This document shows positions 63,114 to 64,000 of a stretch of 64,000 nt of DNA, piece after piece (positions within the stretch are counted from its first letter, which is position 1; each line of letters starts with the position of its first letter). Source of the stretch: Brachypterus glaber (taxonomy: Eukaryota; Arthropoda; Insecta; Coleoptera; Kateretidae); assembly GCA_958510825.1 (NCBI GenBank), contig OY294051.1:31251667-31315666 (forward strand), in the 5' to 3' direction. The notes under the pieces were generated by a model, which was not told the origin of the DNA, did not search any database, and saw nothing but the letters and a program-made list of their open reading frames with translations. The position numbers and the translations under genes were made by a program.

Positions 63114-63640
63114 CTTTCCCATTTTGAAAATTTTCAAAATTTCGGAAAGCCTTGAATTCGTGCAAAAATTTTCATTTTTTTTGTGTATTTTTGCGTTTTA
63201 TGACGTTTTATGTCGATATAAATCAAGCAAAAAAAAAATTGTTGGTCGATTGGTCGGTCGATCGGTCTGTCCGGGAAATCTTGTGGGCACGATAACTTAA
63301 GAACGCTTTAACTTAGAGACTTGAAATTTGGCATACAGGTATGTTACCAAAATTTCTCGCTCGGGATTGTTTTTGGTAAACATTGGGGTGCGTCAAGGAG
63401 GGCAAATGGGGAAAAATACATTTTTTTTAGAAAAATTTGAAAATTGCTATATATGGGTTTTGAGGTTGCTGAAATTAAATCTGATAAAAAAAACTTTTCT
63501 AATTCCACCCCCGAGGGGGTGAATATTTTTCAATATTATTAATATTTTCTTCAAAATTGGTATATAGGAGTTTTTGGGGTCGACAAATATGAGTCTGATA
63601 ATATTTTTTTTTCTAATTTTACCCCCTGAGGGGTGGGGGT
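63114..63640 (+). repeat. Family I3, longest copy with ~105 bp tandem end
   Basis: Order: TTTTGAAAATTTTCAAAATT, GGAAAGCCTTGAATTCGTGC, GACGTTTTATGTCGATATAA, the GGTCGATTGGTCGGTCGATC tract, GGGCACGATAACTTAAGAAC, GAGACTTGAAATTTGGCATA, ATGTTACCAAAATTTCTCGC, then two units of the GAAAATTGnTATATnGG...CCCCCTGAGGGG repeat also seen at 8118-8490. It gives the family's layout; no protein frame is conserved. Confidence 0.75.
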
Positions 63641-63644
63641 AGTT

Positions 63645-63809
63645 ATAATTATATAAAATGTTAAATTTTGTAGCCTATGTGCTAAATCAATAAAGTAAAA
63701 TTTTGAATTTGTACATAAACTTAAAAAAAGTAATATTGAGGTTGTAAATATGACATGTAAAAAAAATAGTATATACTAAATAAAGATTATTATTATTATT
63801 ATTATTATT
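63645..63809 (+). mobile_element. 3' end of a non-LTR retrotransposon with (TTA)n tail
   Basis: About 140 bp of non-coding sequence ends AATAAAG followed by (ATT)n at 63786-63809. AATAAAGATTATTATT is the form of 3' end seen in several insect non-LTR elements, and it resembles the 3' UTR and tail of the 36905-39380 element in layout (GACATGTAA against GACTTGTCATATG), without being the same copy. It is heavily 5'-truncated; no ORF remains. Confidence 0.5.
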
Positions 63810-64000
63810 CAATTATGTATCCAGAGTCTCAGCCAAAGCTGGAAATATATGACAAACTAATAACGTGATAATTTTAGTTTGAATTCGGTTGATGGAAATG
63901 AAATTCATCATAGCCCACTAATCCGATGGAATTTGATGTTCTTCCTTCTTATTCCAGAGATAAAAATTTTCTTATTATTCTGAATCACAGATTTTTGAAT
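63810..64000. other. Unassigned right edge
   Basis: No feature recognised before the window ends. Confidence 0.3.

Noticed and set aside
1..64000. CRISPR arrays, operons or prophage
   Set aside because: Regular short direct repeats with unique spacers are absent, and the window is animal DNA with spliced exons.

Overview
This 64 kb window is AT-rich animal nuclear DNA, most likely from an insect. The grounds are a spliced host gene with a very large intron, a Tom7-like coding sequence, and a dense mix of non-LTR retrotransposons and palindromic DNA elements of the kind usual in large insect genomes. No bacterial gene organisation, rRNA, tRNA or CRISPR array is visible. Nearly all of the many short ORFs are chance frames in repeats.

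Host genes are confined to the right third. On the minus strand, two exons with good splice signals fit together in phase. Exon 61035-61274 encodes the start of a type II membrane protein, and exon 45124-45335 continues the frame. They are separated by a 15.7 kb intron. The short region before the second donor is reminiscent of insect glycosyltransferase family 92 proteins, but this is tentative. Nested in that intron on the plus strand is a 55-codon ORF that aligns without gaps to mitochondrial import subunit Tom7 (46072-46239). Just outside the intron, at 44724, is the N-terminus of a recombinase-like (LLP-KS-Y-Y type) protein.

Retrotransposons: a 5'-truncated non-LTR element with an intact 760-codon reverse transcriptase ORF (37095-39377, minus); an RT pseudogene carried in a fresh 1.74 kb tandem duplication (53366-56853, minus); and, at 56986-59022, one RNase H-bearing element inserted into another with both target-site duplications preserved. 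Smaller RT or zinc-knuckle relics lie at 7236, 26869, 27900, 29655 and 30150. A 2.18 kb TGT...ACA segment flanked by ACGT (14304-16482) splits another repeat and looks like a long solo LTR.

DNA repeats: the left two thirds is largely a collection of long palindromes (foldback or MITE-like, 0.15-1.2 kb). Some have TA target sites (21727, 30626), some TTAA (13164, 32386). Several families recur in the window. A 1.38 kb unit is tandemly duplicated at 18801-21569. Minisatellites occur at 8118, 9160, 15314, 29191 and 48834.

The most unusual item is a 178 bp palindrome at 46413-46590. Each arm carries a hammerhead-ribozyme-like core (CTGATGA, 6 bp stem, GAAAC), one arm with a GTA cleavage triplet and one without. 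It abuts a long (ATT)n tract, 170 bp downstream of the Tom7-like ORF. A second, degenerate hammerhead-like motif of Penelope-element type lies at 40793-40827.
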